Assembly (NCBI GenBank): GCA_024404495.1
Contig: JAKSPT010000003.1
Location: 1 to 64,000 of the forward strand
From: Lachnospiraceae bacterium
Lineage (GTDB): Bacteria > Bacillota > Clostridia > Oscillospirales > CAG-272
DNA: 64,000 nt
Direction: 5' to 3'
Shown here: positions 48,526 through 57,437 of the stretch, piece after piece
Position numbering within the stretch: the stretch's first letter is position 1
Layout of the letters: the number at the start of each line of letters is the position of its first letter
Position numbers and translations under genes: made by a program
The notes under the pieces: generated by a model
What the model was told of the DNA's origin: nothing
Database searches by the model: none
What the model saw: the letters and a program-made list of their open reading frames with translations, nothing else

Positions 48526-50301
48526 TCAGAAGATGAGGTCCTTTTCTTTCGCTTCCTTCGCAAGACGGAAGAAGGTATAGGGATCGGCGAAGCAGAACTT
48601 TCTTTCCGGCATCTTTTCCTTCACCTTTTCGATGATCGCGTCGTGCGAGGTGGGGGAAACGAGGATGGTGCGGAAGATATAGAAGTTCTTGTTCTCGGGA
48701 GAATGGTTGATGCAGCTCACGACGGTATCCGCCGCCTTTTCGGGATCGACGTGCTCGACGCCGATATCCGAGGTGTGCGGAATGAAGACCGTTCCGTCAA
48801 CGACCTTCGTCGGGAGCTTATGACCGAGGGAGAGATACCCGACGCCGACGTCGGCGAAGCGGGCAACGTCCTTCATTTCCTGCTCGGTGGTCAGCGACGT
48901 ACCGTCGATGATGAAGCCGATGCAGTGATTGTCGAACTTTTCAAAATATTTCTTGTTGTGTTCGACCCAGACGTCAACGCCCGAGGGGAGATCGGAGTGG
49001 ACGCGCGGCGGATACAGGAGACGGGGGTTGTTGTACCCTGCTCCCGAGTCGCCCGCCTCGAAATAATCGTTTTCGGTAAAGTTCTCGTAAATGAAGTCGA
49101 ACGCCTGCGGGATGCGGTCGGAAAGGTTCATATTGAAGCACCACATCAGGGGGTTCTTGCCGAGCTTGGGATCCTTCGACCAGCGCGGGATGAACCGGTT
49201 CGTCCACGCGGCGGCGTCGTAGTCGCCGACGTAGAAGAGGACGTAGGTCGTATCGGGATCGAACGCGGGCTTGTCCTTCGGACGGGGATTGTGATACTTT
49301 TCCTTCAGCGGGTATTTCGTATAGACAGAGGCGTTCGCGATACCGCAGTAACCGTAGGCGTCCGCGTCCTTGATCATATTGTAAGCGGAAAGCACCTCGG
49401 TGAAGCGCCACTCGGCGTCAACGCCGCCGTGCTTGCCCTTGCCTCCGTGGGTCGTATATTTGAGCTGCCACGGGTTGAAGCCGCAGACCGTGATCATTTC
49501 CTTCCCGCCCACTCTGTCGTAAGCACGGCGGAAAATTTCGATCATCGTGCGGTAATCGGTACCGAGCGGCTGATCGGGATCGTCGCAGGGCGTTTCGTCG
49601 TCGTAGGAGGAGACGTCGAAAACGAAGCAGCGCTTCGCGATCGCGTAGTCGTGGTTATAGACGAAGGCGTTGCCGAGATCGGGATAGTACGGCTCGGTAT
49701 CGCTCCAGCTGATGCCGTCGACCGTATAGAACAGGATATTTCTGTTCGTGCGGTCGAAATACTTTTCAAGCGCCCAGAGATAGGCGTCGCATTTCTTCGA
49801 GCCGGAGGAATGACGGTCGGTGTCCGGGATGATACCGTTTCCGGTGAATTTCCCGACGAGATTCAGCTTTACCTCCGCGCCCGTCTTTTTCAGAACGTAA
49901 GGAAGGATGCCGTCCTCCGAATAGCGGACCGGAAGAAGATCCTCCACGCCGCACACCGTCGTCGCGGCGTTCATCGTTGCGGGAACGGCGGGGTCCCACG
50001 CGACGATGCCGAGCTCCTTTACCGTCTTCCCGAAAACGTCGAGGAAGGCGTCGAAGGAGTCGATCGGAGCGGTCTCGTAACCGTTCATGAACTTTCCGGG
50101 CCTCGTCATATATTCGAGCCAGAAGAGGTCCTGCGGTTCCCAGTCAAGATAGACCGTCGGTTCCTTCCGGTTCAGAACGCCCTGCACCGAAACGATCAGC
50201 TTCATCGCGTCGTACTGCAGAACGGTGCGCGCTCTGCCCATTTCGGGCGTGCCGACGCTTTCGAGAACCTTTTTCGTACTGACAATCCAAAGTGTTTTCA
50301 T
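48526..50301 (-). CDS. GxGYxYP-family putative glycoside hydrolase-like protein
   Basis: A 591-residue protein without signal peptide. It resembles the GxGYxYP family (PF14323-type): an N-terminal region with 'LIVSVQGVLNRKEPTVYLDW', then 'YVLFYVGDYDAAAWTNRFIP' and the motif at residues 420-426. Here the motif reads Gly-Ala-Gly-Tyr-Asn-Asn-Pro, so the second Tyr is replaced by Asn. The family is suspected to act on carbohydrates but has no established reaction. The gene is the last of a long minus-strand train and ends at a strong terminator. Confidence 0.65.
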   Translation of the reverse strand: MKTLWIVSTKKVLESVGTPEMGRARTVLQYDAMKLIVSVQGVLNRKEPTVYLDWEPQDLFWLEYMTRPGKFMNGYETAPIDSFDAFLDVFGKTVKELGIVAWDPAVPATMNAATTVCGVEDLLPVRYSEDGILPYVLKKTGAEVKLNLVGKFTGNGIIPDTDRHSSGSKKCDAYLWALEKYFDRTNRNILFYTVDGISWSDTEPYYPDLGNAFVYNHDYAIAKRCFVFDVSSYDDETPCDDPDQPLGTDYRTMIEIFRRAYDRVGGKEMITVCGFNPWQLKYTTHGGKGKHGGVDAEWRFTEVLSAYNMIKDADAYGYCGIANASVYTKYPLKEKYHNPRPKDKPAFDPDTTYVLFYVGDYDAAAWTNRFIPRWSKDPKLGKNPLMWCFNMNLSDRIPQAFDFIYENFTENDYFEAGDSGAGYNNPRLLYPPRVHSDLPSGVDVWVEHNKKYFEKFDNHCIGFIIDGTSLTTEQEMKDVARFADVGVGYLSLGHKLPTKVVDGTVFIPHTSDIGVEHVDPEKAADTVVSCINHSPENKNFYIFRTILVSPTSHDAIIEKVKEKMPERKFCFADPYTFFRLAKEAKEKDLIF

Positions 50302-50333
50302 ACCGATACCCTGCCTTTCTTTGATCCTGCGGA

Positions 50334-50462
50334 TCAGTGAATGAAATACATAAGAGTAGAAACGGCGGTGCCGCCGAACATCAGGATCGCGAGGATCCAG
50401 ACCATGATGCGGGTCGTCATCGAGTATCTGCTCTTGAATCCGTTATTGTTTTTCTTTGCCAT
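50334..50462 (-). CDS. Small membrane protein, 42 residues (DUF4044-like)
   Basis: A 42-residue product with a basic start (MAKKNNNGFKSRYS) and one hydrophobic helix (TTRIMVWILAILMFGGTAVS). The ATG lies one base after the stop codon of the topoisomerase A gene, with AAAGGAAAA inside that gene as ribosome site, so translation is probably coupled. Size, lysine-rich start and helix pattern resemble the DUF4044 family of tiny Firmicutes membrane proteins, whose function is unknown. It is too short for most gene finders and easily missed. Confidence 0.7.
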   Translation of the reverse strand: MAKKNNNGFKSRYSMTTRIMVWILAILMFGGTAVSTLMYFIH

Positions 50463-50463
50463 T

Positions 50464-52683
50464 TCAGTTTTCCTTTCCGGTTACGGTATTTCCCGTGGAG
50501 GGGAGTTTATTTTTGCGGAAGCGTTTGACCGCTTCGAGCTGTTCTTTCGGAATTTCGACCGCCTCGGTCACCTTCTGCCCCTTCTTCAGAGAGAACAGAA
50601 CGTTGCCCTGCGCGGCGCGGTTCTTCATCTGCGGGACGAGCTCCGCGTCGATCAGGATCGCGCGGTCGCCGTCGGATTTCAGAAGAACGTCGGTGCCGTC
50701 CTTCACCTCGACGATGCCCGCGATCGGGGAGGCGGAGGAGAACGCGCCGGTCAGACGGCGGCGGTTGCTCTTGGTCTCGTAGGCGGAGAGGGGCACGCGG
50801 GCGCCCTTGCCGTTTTCAAAGAAGAAGGCGATCTGCCGGTCGGCGTCGGCGTCCTTTTCGGGCAGGAGAAGCATCTGCACCGGTTTTTCGTCCTCGTCGA
50901 AGGAGAGCTTCGCGGCGACGAAATCGCCGAGCGCCGCCGCCTTCGTCGTATCGAAGTCGTCGAGCTTCGCGCGGTAGACCTGCGCGTGATCGGTGAAGAA
51001 GAAGATATCGTCGCGGTTGGAGGCGTCGAGGATCGTGCGGATCTCGTCGCCCTCCTTCAGCTTCTGCTCGTCGTTGCCGCGCAGAGAAAGCAGCGTGATC
51101 TTCTTGAAATAGCCTTCCTTCGTCAGCACGCACTTGACATTGTAATCCTCCACGTCGTCCTCGGCGGAGTAATCCTCGATCTCGGAGGCGCCGATCAGCG
51201 TGGTCAGACGCGGCTTGCCGTACTTGTCGCGGATATCCTTCAGCTGCCTGGAGATCACGTTCTTCAGACGAAGCTCGGAGGCAATCGTTTTGCGGAGGTC
51301 GTCGATGCTTGCCTGCAGCTCCTCGATCTCCTTCGTGCGGTTGATGATATATTCGCGGTTGAGGTTGCGGAGCCTGATCTCCGCGATGTATTCCGCCTGC
51401 ACCTCGTCGATGTCGAAGCCCTTCATCAGGTTCGGCACGACGTCGGCTTCCTTCGCGGTGCCGCGGATGATGCGGATCGCCTTGTCGATATCGAGCAGCA
51501 GCTTGCCGAGACCGAGAAGCAGGTGAAGCTTTTCTTCCTTCTTGCCGAGCTCGAAGGTCAGTTCCCTTCTCACGCTGTTGACGCGGAAGCGGATCCACTC
51601 GTTCAGGATCCCGGGAACGCCGAGCTGCATCGGCACGCTGTCGATCAGCACGTTGAAGTTGCAGGGGAAGGAATCCTCGAGGGGAGTCATCTTGAAGAGC
51701 TTTGCCATCAGTCTGTCGGGATCAACGCCGCGGCGGAGGTCGATCGCGAGCTTGAAGCCGTTCAGGTCGATCTCGTCGCGGATATCGGTGATCTCCTTCA
51801 GCTTGCCGTCCTTGACGAGCTGCATGATCGTCTTGATGATCGCCTCGATCGTCGTGGAATACGGGATCTCAAGGACCTCGATGCAGTTTTCCTTCTTGTC
51901 GTAGCGGTATTTGGAGCGCAGACGCACCGAGCCGTGCCCGGTCTCGTAAAGCTCCTTCATCGCGTCACGGTCGTAGATCAGATCCGCGCCGCCCGAAAAA
52001 TCGGGTGCTTTCACGATATCGAGAAGCTGTTCGGCGGTGGTCTTCGGGTCCTTCAGCATCTGGATCGTCCCGTCGCAGATCTCGGCGAGGTTGAACGAGC
52101 AGATCGTGGAGGTCATACTGACCGCGACGCCGATATTCGGGTTGACGAGGATATTCGGGAAAGCGGTCGGCAGGAGGCAGGGCTCCATCATCGTATTGTC
52201 GTAGTTCTCGGTGAAATCGACCGCGTCCTTTTCGATGCCGCGGAAGATCTCTGCGGCGATCGGCGCAAGCTTCGCCTCGGTATAACGGGAGGCGGCATAC
52301 TGCATATCCGAACTGTAATGCTTGCCGAAGCTTCCCTTCGACTCAACGAGCGGATGCAGCAGAGTCTCGTTGCCGCGCGTCAGACGGACGAGCGTTTCGT
52401 AGATCGCGGCGTCGCCGTGCGGATTGAGCCGCATCGTTTCGCCGACGATATTGGCGCTTTTCGTCGTCGGTCCGGTCAGCAGCCCTTTCTTATACATCGT
52501 ATAAAGAAGCTTGCGGTGCGCCGGCTTGAAGCCGTCGATCTCCGGGATCGCACGGGAAATGATGACGCTCATCGCGTAGGGCATAAAATTGGTTTCGATC
52601 GTCTCGGTGATCGGCTGATCGAGGATTTCGGCAACCGGGAGTTCTTCGGCAGCGTCGGGGAGGTTCGTTTTCTTCTTCGGCAT
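50464..52683 (-). CDS. Type II topoisomerase subunit A (ParC/GyrA-like)
   Basis: A 739-residue protein with the GyrA/ParC breakage-reunion domain: 'FMPYAMSVIISRAIPEIDGF', 'NPHGDAAIYETLVRLTRGN', and the active-site Tyr in 'YAASRYTEAKLAPIA'. The C-terminal 250 residues form a short beta-pinwheel-like region without the GyrA-box (QRRGGKG), which favours a decatenating topoisomerase IV role over supercoiling gyrase. No B subunit (parE/gyrB) is adjacent, though the two often sit together. The ATG follows AGGAG. Paralogues of this shorter type occur in Clostridia beside normal GyrA. Confidence 0.88.
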   Translation of the reverse strand: MPKKKTNLPDAAEELPVAEILDQPITETIETNFMPYAMSVIISRAIPEIDGFKPAHRKLLYTMYKKGLLTGPTTKSANIVGETMRLNPHGDAAIYETLVRLTRGNETLLHPLVESKGSFGKHYSSDMQYAASRYTEAKLAPIAAEIFRGIEKDAVDFTENYDNTMMEPCLLPTAFPNILVNPNIGVAVSMTSTICSFNLAEICDGTIQMLKDPKTTAEQLLDIVKAPDFSGGADLIYDRDAMKELYETGHGSVRLRSKYRYDKKENCIEVLEIPYSTTIEAIIKTIMQLVKDGKLKEITDIRDEIDLNGFKLAIDLRRGVDPDRLMAKLFKMTPLEDSFPCNFNVLIDSVPMQLGVPGILNEWIRFRVNSVRRELTFELGKKEEKLHLLLGLGKLLLDIDKAIRIIRGTAKEADVVPNLMKGFDIDEVQAEYIAEIRLRNLNREYIINRTKEIEELQASIDDLRKTIASELRLKNVISRQLKDIRDKYGKPRLTTLIGASEIEDYSAEDDVEDYNVKCVLTKEGYFKKITLLSLRGNDEQKLKEGDEIRTILDASNRDDIFFFTDHAQVYRAKLDDFDTTKAAALGDFVAAKLSFDEDEKPVQMLLLPEKDADADRQIAFFFENGKGARVPLSAYETKSNRRRLTGAFSSASPIAGIVEVKDGTDVLLKSDGDRAILIDAELVPQMKNRAAQGNVLFSLKKGQKVTEAVEIPKEQLEAVKRFRKNKLPSTGNTVTGKEN

Positions 52684-52720
52684 TCTCTCTTCTTCTCCTG
52701 TTAAAAATTCAATAAAAAGG

Positions 52721-53746
52721 TCAGAGCTTTATCACGCAGTATCCGGCGGCTTTGATCAGCCGGTTAAAAACGGCAAGCCCGATCCCTTCGCGGGACGGCA
52801 TTCTGGAATAAATCCTCTCCACCTTCGGGAAGGCGCGCAGACACTCGAAGAGGCGGTGCGCCTGCGTGTTCCTTTCGTCCTTCGGTCCGAGGGATATCGT
52901 GCGGTGCTCCCCGAGAACGGCAAGGTCCTCGTCGTAGCAAAGCACGCCGCAGTCCTCTCCCGCCTTCAGTTTTTCCGAAACGAAGGAAAGGAAGGCTTCG
53001 TCGCTGCCCTCCAGAAGCACGAGCGGGGCGTCGGGCGCGTAGTGGCGGTACATCATACCGGGCGCGAGCGGACGCGTCCCCTCGGGCAGTTTTTCGGTCA
53101 GACACTTATCCGGGATCACGGTATCGGTCACGGTCAGCAGCATCTCAATTGTAATGCCGCCCGGACGGAGAAGATGGAGTCCTTTTCCGTCGTCGGTCGG
53201 CTTGACGATCGTCGATTCCACGCCGAAATCGCATTCCCCGCCGTCGATCAAAACGTCCACTCTCCCGTCGAGATCGTGCTCGATATGGGAAAAGCGCGTG
53301 GGGCTCGGCTTACCGGAAAGGTTCGCCGAGGGCGCCGCGATCGGAACGCCCGCAAGACGGATCAAAGCGTTTGCGATCGGGTGCGAGGGGATGCGGACGG
53401 CGACGGTATCGAGCCCGCCGGTCACGGTATAGGGAATGCAATCCTTTTTCGGCAGGATCACGGTGAGCGGTCCCGGGCAGAACGCGTCGGCGAGGCGATA
53501 GAACATTTCGTTCGTCACGCAGTATTTTTCGGCGTCGCGCGCGTCGGCAAGATGGATGATGAGCGGATTGTCGCTCGGTCTTCCCTTCGCACGGTAGATT
53601 TTCACGGCGGCTTCCGCGTCAAGCGCGTTTCCGCCGAGCCCGTAGACCGTTTCGGTTGGAAACGCGACGAGACCGCCGGAGCGGATCACGGCAGCGGCAC
53701 GTTTCAGAGAGGCGGTATCGGGATGGAGGATTTTTTCGGTAGTCAT
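52721..53746 (-). CDS. L-threonylcarbamoyladenylate synthase (Sua5/YwlC type)
   Basis: A 341-residue protein that makes threonylcarbamoyl-AMP from Thr, bicarbonate and ATP for the t6A37 tRNA modification. The catalytic YrdC domain has 'GGLVAFPTETVYGLGGNALD' and 'KIYRAKGRPSDNPLIIHL'. A C-terminal Sua5 domain follows the linker 'APGMMYRHYAPDAPL', making it the long form. It overlaps the prfA stop by 4 bp (ATGA), a frequent pairing in Firmicutes. Confidence 0.95.
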   Translation of the reverse strand: MTTEKILHPDTASLKRAAAVIRSGGLVAFPTETVYGLGGNALDAEAAVKIYRAKGRPSDNPLIIHLADARDAEKYCVTNEMFYRLADAFCPGPLTVILPKKDCIPYTVTGGLDTVAVRIPSHPIANALIRLAGVPIAAPSANLSGKPSPTRFSHIEHDLDGRVDVLIDGGECDFGVESTIVKPTDDGKGLHLLRPGGITIEMLLTVTDTVIPDKCLTEKLPEGTRPLAPGMMYRHYAPDAPLVLLEGSDEAFLSFVSEKLKAGEDCGVLCYDEDLAVLGEHRTISLGPKDERNTQAHRLFECLRAFPKVERIYSRMPSREGIGLAVFNRLIKAAGYCVIKL

Positions 53747-54828
53747 GAATTGCCTTCGTCAGATGATTTCAGTTTTTCCGAGGTTTCGGCGACGGCGAGC
53801 GCTTCAAGAAGCGCGCCGAGGTCCCCGTCGAGAACGCGGTCAAGGTTATACGTGGTATAGCCGATACGGTGATCGGTAATACGGTTCTGGGGGTAATGGT
53901 AGGTGCGGATCTTTTCGCTGCGGTCTCCTGTGCCGATCAGCGTTTTCCGTTCGGAAGAGCGCTTTTCGTCGGCTTCCTCGCGGCTTCTCTGCCACAGACG
54001 GGTCCGGAGGACGCGCATTGCCTTTTCTTTATTCTGAAGCTGGCTGCGCTCGTCCCGGCATTCCACGACGAGACCGGTGGGCAGATGGGTGATGCGGATC
54101 GCGGATTCGGTTTTATTGATATGCTGACCGCCCGCGCCGCTGCTTTTCATCGTGTCGATCTTCAGATCGGATTCTCTGATCTCGACCGAAACGTCCTCCG
54201 CTTCGGGAAGCACGGCGACCGTCGCGGTCGAGGTCTGCAGCTTCCCCTGCGAATCGGTGACCGGAACGCGTTGGACGCGGTGAACGCCGCTTTCGTATTT
54301 CAGTCTGCCGTAAACGTCGGTGCCCTTTACGGTAAAGGAGATCTCCTTCAGCCCGCCGAGACCCGTTTCGCTTCTCGATATCGGCTCGGTTTTCCAGCCC
54401 TGCTTCGCCAGATACATCGAGTACATCCGGTAAAGCTCGGCGGCAAACAGCGCGGATTCCTCCCCGCCCGCCGCCGCGCGGATCTCCATGATCACGTTGC
54501 GCTTATCGTCGGGATCGCGAGGGAGCAGAAGCAGAGTCAGTTCCCGCTCAAGCCGCTCTTCGTTTTCCTTGGCGGATTTCAGTTCCTCCTGCGCCAAAGC
54601 GAACATTTCGGCTTCACCGGGATCGGAAAGAAGCGCGAGCGCCCCTTTTTCGTCCTCTTTGGCGCGAAGATAGGCGCGGTAGGTCTCAATCAGCGGTTCA
54701 AGCGCGTTCTGATCGGAAAGAAATCTCCGCAGCTTTTCGGGATCGTTGTTGATCTCCGGCTGCGAAAGCGCCGCGGAGAGCTCCTCATAACGCTTTACCG
54801 CCTCGTTCAGCTTGTCCTCAAGCCTCAT
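53743..54828 (-). CDS. prfA: Peptide chain release factor 1
   Basis: A 361-residue factor that frees the finished chain at UAA and UAG codons. The GGQ loop is in 'KSSGAGGQHINKTESAIR', with Gln as the site usually methylated by PrmC. The stop-codon-reading tripeptide is Pro-Val-Thr ('VQRVPVTDSQGKLQ'), which marks RF1, not RF2. It overlaps the aminopeptidase gene upstream and the Sua5 gene downstream by 4 bp each. No prmC lies next to it. Confidence 0.96.
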   Translation of the reverse strand: MRLEDKLNEAVKRYEELSAALSQPEINNDPEKLRRFLSDQNALEPLIETYRAYLRAKEDEKGALALLSDPGEAEMFALAQEELKSAKENEERLERELTLLLLPRDPDDKRNVIMEIRAAAGGEESALFAAELYRMYSMYLAKQGWKTEPISRSETGLGGLKEISFTVKGTDVYGRLKYESGVHRVQRVPVTDSQGKLQTSTATVAVLPEAEDVSVEIRESDLKIDTMKSSGAGGQHINKTESAIRITHLPTGLVVECRDERSQLQNKEKAMRVLRTRLWQRSREEADEKRSSERKTLIGTGDRSEKIRTYHYPQNRITDHRIGYTTYNLDRVLDGDLGALLEALAVAETSEKLKSSDEGNS

Positions 54829-56216
54829 TTGTTGAAGCTGTGGAACGCCTTATAGGTCATATAAAGGTCAAGCTTGGAGATGACCTCGTAGGGCGCGTGC
54901 ATCGAAATGACCGGAACGCCGAGGTCGACCGTTTCGATGTTGTATTTCGCGATATACTTGGCGACCGTTCCGCCGCCGCCCGCGTCGACCTTGCCGAGCT
55001 CGCCCGACTGCCAGACGACGCCGTTCTGATCGAAGATATTGCGGACGTACGCGACGTACTCGGAGGAAGCGTCGTTCGTACCGCTCTTTCCGCCCGAACC
55101 GGTGTACTTGGTGAGGCATACGCCGCCGTTCAGGTAAGAGGAGTTGGAGCGCTCGTAGGGCTCCGCAAAGTTCGGATCGAACGCGGCGTTGACGTCGGCG
55201 GAGAGGCACTTGGAATTGCGGCGGAGCTTGTGGATGTTCGCGCCGAACGCGGAAGCGATCTCGTCGAGGAGGTCAAGAAACAGCATCGTCTGCATACCGC
55301 TCGTACCCTCGGAGCCGATCTCTTCCTTGTCGGCGAGGATGGTCACGACGGTCTTCTTTTCATCGGTGGTATGGAAGAGCGCGGTCAGCGCGGCATAGGC
55401 GCAGACGCGGTCGTCGTGCCCGTAGGCGCCGATCAGCGAACGGTCGAGACCGATATCGCGTGCCTTATACGCGGGAACGCCGCAAAGCTCTGCGCTCTGG
55501 AAATCTTCCTCGGTAAAGCCGTACTTTTCGTTCAGAAGCTTCATCAGGTTCAGCTTGATCGCGCTGTCGCCGCTCTTGTTGTCAATGGGCTTGGTGCCGA
55601 GGAGGATATTGAGCTGCTCGCCCGTGATGCCCTGCGCGAGGGTCTTCGACATCTGCTCTCTCGCGAGATGCGGCAGCAGGTCGTTGATATAGAGAACGGG
55701 ATCGCTCTCGTCCTCGCCGATCACGACGCTGACCTTCGTTCCGTCGGTCTTCGTCACGACGCCGTGGAGCGCGAGCGGGATTGCCGTCCACTGATATTTC
55801 TTGACGCCGCCGTAATAATGGGTCTTGAAAAAGCCCATGCCGCTGTCCTCGTAAAGGGGATTCTGTTTCAGATCGAGACGGGGGCTGTCGATATGAGCGG
55901 CGGAAATGAAGACGCCGTTTTCGACCGGCTCGGTACCGATGCGGAAGAAATAAATGCTCTTGCCGCGGTTATTGAAATAATATTTGCCGCCGACCTCCAG
56001 CTTATCGCCGAAATCGTAGGATCTGAAGCCCTGCTTTTCGGCAAGCGCGATCGCCGCGATCACGGCCTCTCTTTCGGTTTTGGAGGCGTCGAGGAACTTC
56101 TTGTAGTCCTCGGCGTAAGCGGAAGCGGCATCGCAGCCGGCGTCTCCGCATTCTTCAAACGCGTTCTTTCTCTTATAGAACAGCGCTTCCTTGAGTTCCT
56201 TGTTTTCTTCTCCCAT
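54825..56216 (-). CDS. M18-family zinc aminopeptidase
   Basis: A 463-residue metallopeptidase that removes N-terminal residues from peptides in the cytosol. Zinc ligands lie in 'FISAAHIDSPRLDLKQNP' (His108, Asp110), 'LADKEEIGSEGTSGMQ' and the final His of 'VPVISMHAPYEVISKLDLY'. The start at 56216 follows AAAGGAG; the frame extends upstream over the lytic-transglycosylase gene and is not used there. Preference for acidic residues is common in M18 but cannot be read from the sequence. Confidence 0.93.
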   Translation of the reverse strand: MGEENKELKEALFYKRKNAFEECGDAGCDAASAYAEDYKKFLDASKTEREAVIAAIALAEKQGFRSYDFGDKLEVGGKYYFNNRGKSIYFFRIGTEPVENGVFISAAHIDSPRLDLKQNPLYEDSGMGFFKTHYYGGVKKYQWTAIPLALHGVVTKTDGTKVSVVIGEDESDPVLYINDLLPHLAREQMSKTLAQGITGEQLNILLGTKPIDNKSGDSAIKLNLMKLLNEKYGFTEEDFQSAELCGVPAYKARDIGLDRSLIGAYGHDDRVCAYAALTALFHTTDEKKTVVTILADKEEIGSEGTSGMQTMLFLDLLDEIASAFGANIHKLRRNSKCLSADVNAAFDPNFAEPYERSNSSYLNGGVCLTKYTGSGGKSGTNDASSEYVAYVRNIFDQNGVVWQSGELGKVDAGGGGTVAKYIAKYNIETVDLGVPVISMHAPYEVISKLDLYMTYKAFHSFNK

Positions 56217-56227
56217 GACGGTCTCCT

Positions 56228-56836
56228 TTATTTCGTATTGGATTCGCCGGAAAGACGGTCGTACGCTTCCCAGGCGTTTTTGACTTTGTTCAGATAGTTT
56301 TTCGTTTCCGGAAACGGGATGTTTTTCAGTTTGCCGTTTTCGCTGATCTCCGGATCGTTCAGCCAGTTTTTGACTCTGCCGTCCCCGGCGTTGTAGGCGG
56401 CGATGGCAAGCTCCCAATCGGAAAACTCCGAATGGAAGTACGAGAGCAGATACGTCCCGCAGCGGATATTGGTCTCGGGATCGGTCCGCCCGTTTTCGGT
56501 CGTTTCTTCCCCGAGCCTCATGCACACCCACTCGTAGGAGGCGGGCATGAGCTGCATCAGCCCTACCGCTCCTGCGTTTGATTCCGCTTCGGGATCGAAG
56601 CCGCTTTCCGAACGGATCACGGCAAAAACGAGATTTTCGGGAACCTCAAATTCCGCCGCGTACCGGGAAACGATCTCTTCGTATTCGGTCGGATAAACGA
56701 GCTGCTCCGCCTTTTCGGTCAGCTTTCTGCCGTATAGGATCCCGAGGATCAGCAAAACGCCGATCAGGATCACGACAAGCGGGACGAGCTTCCCGCCGCC
56801 GTTTTTCTTCGCCTTACGCTTTTTCTTCGTCGGCAT
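56228..56836 (-). CDS. Membrane-anchored lytic murein transglycosylase (SLT domain)
   Basis: A 202-residue protein. A basic start and a membrane helix ('LVPLVVILIGVLLILGILYG') anchor an Slt70-type domain outside. The catalytic Glu is in 'FAVIRSESGFDPEAESNAG', followed by 'AVGLMQLMPASYEW' and 'WELAIAAYNAGDGRV'. It would cleave peptidoglycan glycan strands. Its start overlaps the coaE gene by 23 bp, so the two are co-expressed. Confidence 0.93.
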   Translation of the reverse strand: MPTKKKRKAKKNGGGKLVPLVVILIGVLLILGILYGRKLTEKAEQLVYPTEYEEIVSRYAAEFEVPENLVFAVIRSESGFDPEAESNAGAVGLMQLMPASYEWVCMRLGEETTENGRTDPETNIRCGTYLLSYFHSEFSDWELAIAAYNAGDGRVKNWLNDPEISENGKLKNIPFPETKNYLNKVKNAWEAYDRLSGESNTK

Positions 56837-57437
56837 CGGTGACTCCGATCTTTTTCAGGATCCGGTCGATATCGGAAAGCAGCGCCTCCCGCGTCTTGTT
56901 TTTCTGATTATAGATCATATATGCGCCGTTCAGCAGATAAAACGCGGTGTCAAGCTGCGCGTCGATCCGTTTTCCGGCGATCTCTTCCGAAATGCCGTCA
57001 CGCCCGGTAATCCTGCTTATCCGCGTTTCGCGGGAAGCCGAAACGGCGACGATGACGTCGCATTCCCTGTCAAACCCGCTTTCGTAAAGAAGGGGCGCGT
57101 CGATGATCGCAGCGGGAAAGCCCTCTTTCTCCTTTTCCTTCAGCCATTCCCGGCAGGCGGAAAGGATATAGCGGTGAGAGATTTCGTTCAGGACCGCGCG
57201 TTTTACGGGATCGGAATAAACGATCTCCCCCATCTTTTTTCTGTGATAACTGCCGTCCGGCAGAAGGATCTCTTCGCCGAAGACCGAAACGAGCTCGTTC
57301 AGGCAGGGACTGCCCTTCTCGCAGACCGCACGGGAGACCTTGTCGGTATCGAGGGCGGGGATCCCGCGCTGAAGAAACAGTTCGGAAACGAAACCCTTGC
57401 CGACGCCGCTCCCTCCGGTCAGACCGATCACGACCAT
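56814..57437 (-). CDS. coaE: Dephospho-CoA kinase
   Basis: A 207-residue kinase for the last step of coenzyme A synthesis. The P-loop is 'IGLTGGSGVGKGFVSELF', followed by the conserved 'ALDTDKVSRAV' and 'AAIIDAPLLYESGFDRECD'. It overlaps the oxidoreductase gene upstream by 10 bp and the lytic transglycosylase gene downstream by 23 bp. Confidence 0.95.
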   Translation of the reverse strand: MVVIGLTGGSGVGKGFVSELFLQRGIPALDTDKVSRAVCEKGSPCLNELVSVFGEEILLPDGSYHRKKMGEIVYSDPVKRAVLNEISHRYILSACREWLKEKEKEGFPAAIIDAPLLYESGFDRECDVIVAVSASRETRISRITGRDGISEEIAGKRIDAQLDTAFYLLNGAYMIYNQKNKTREALLSDIDRILKKIGVTDADEEKA

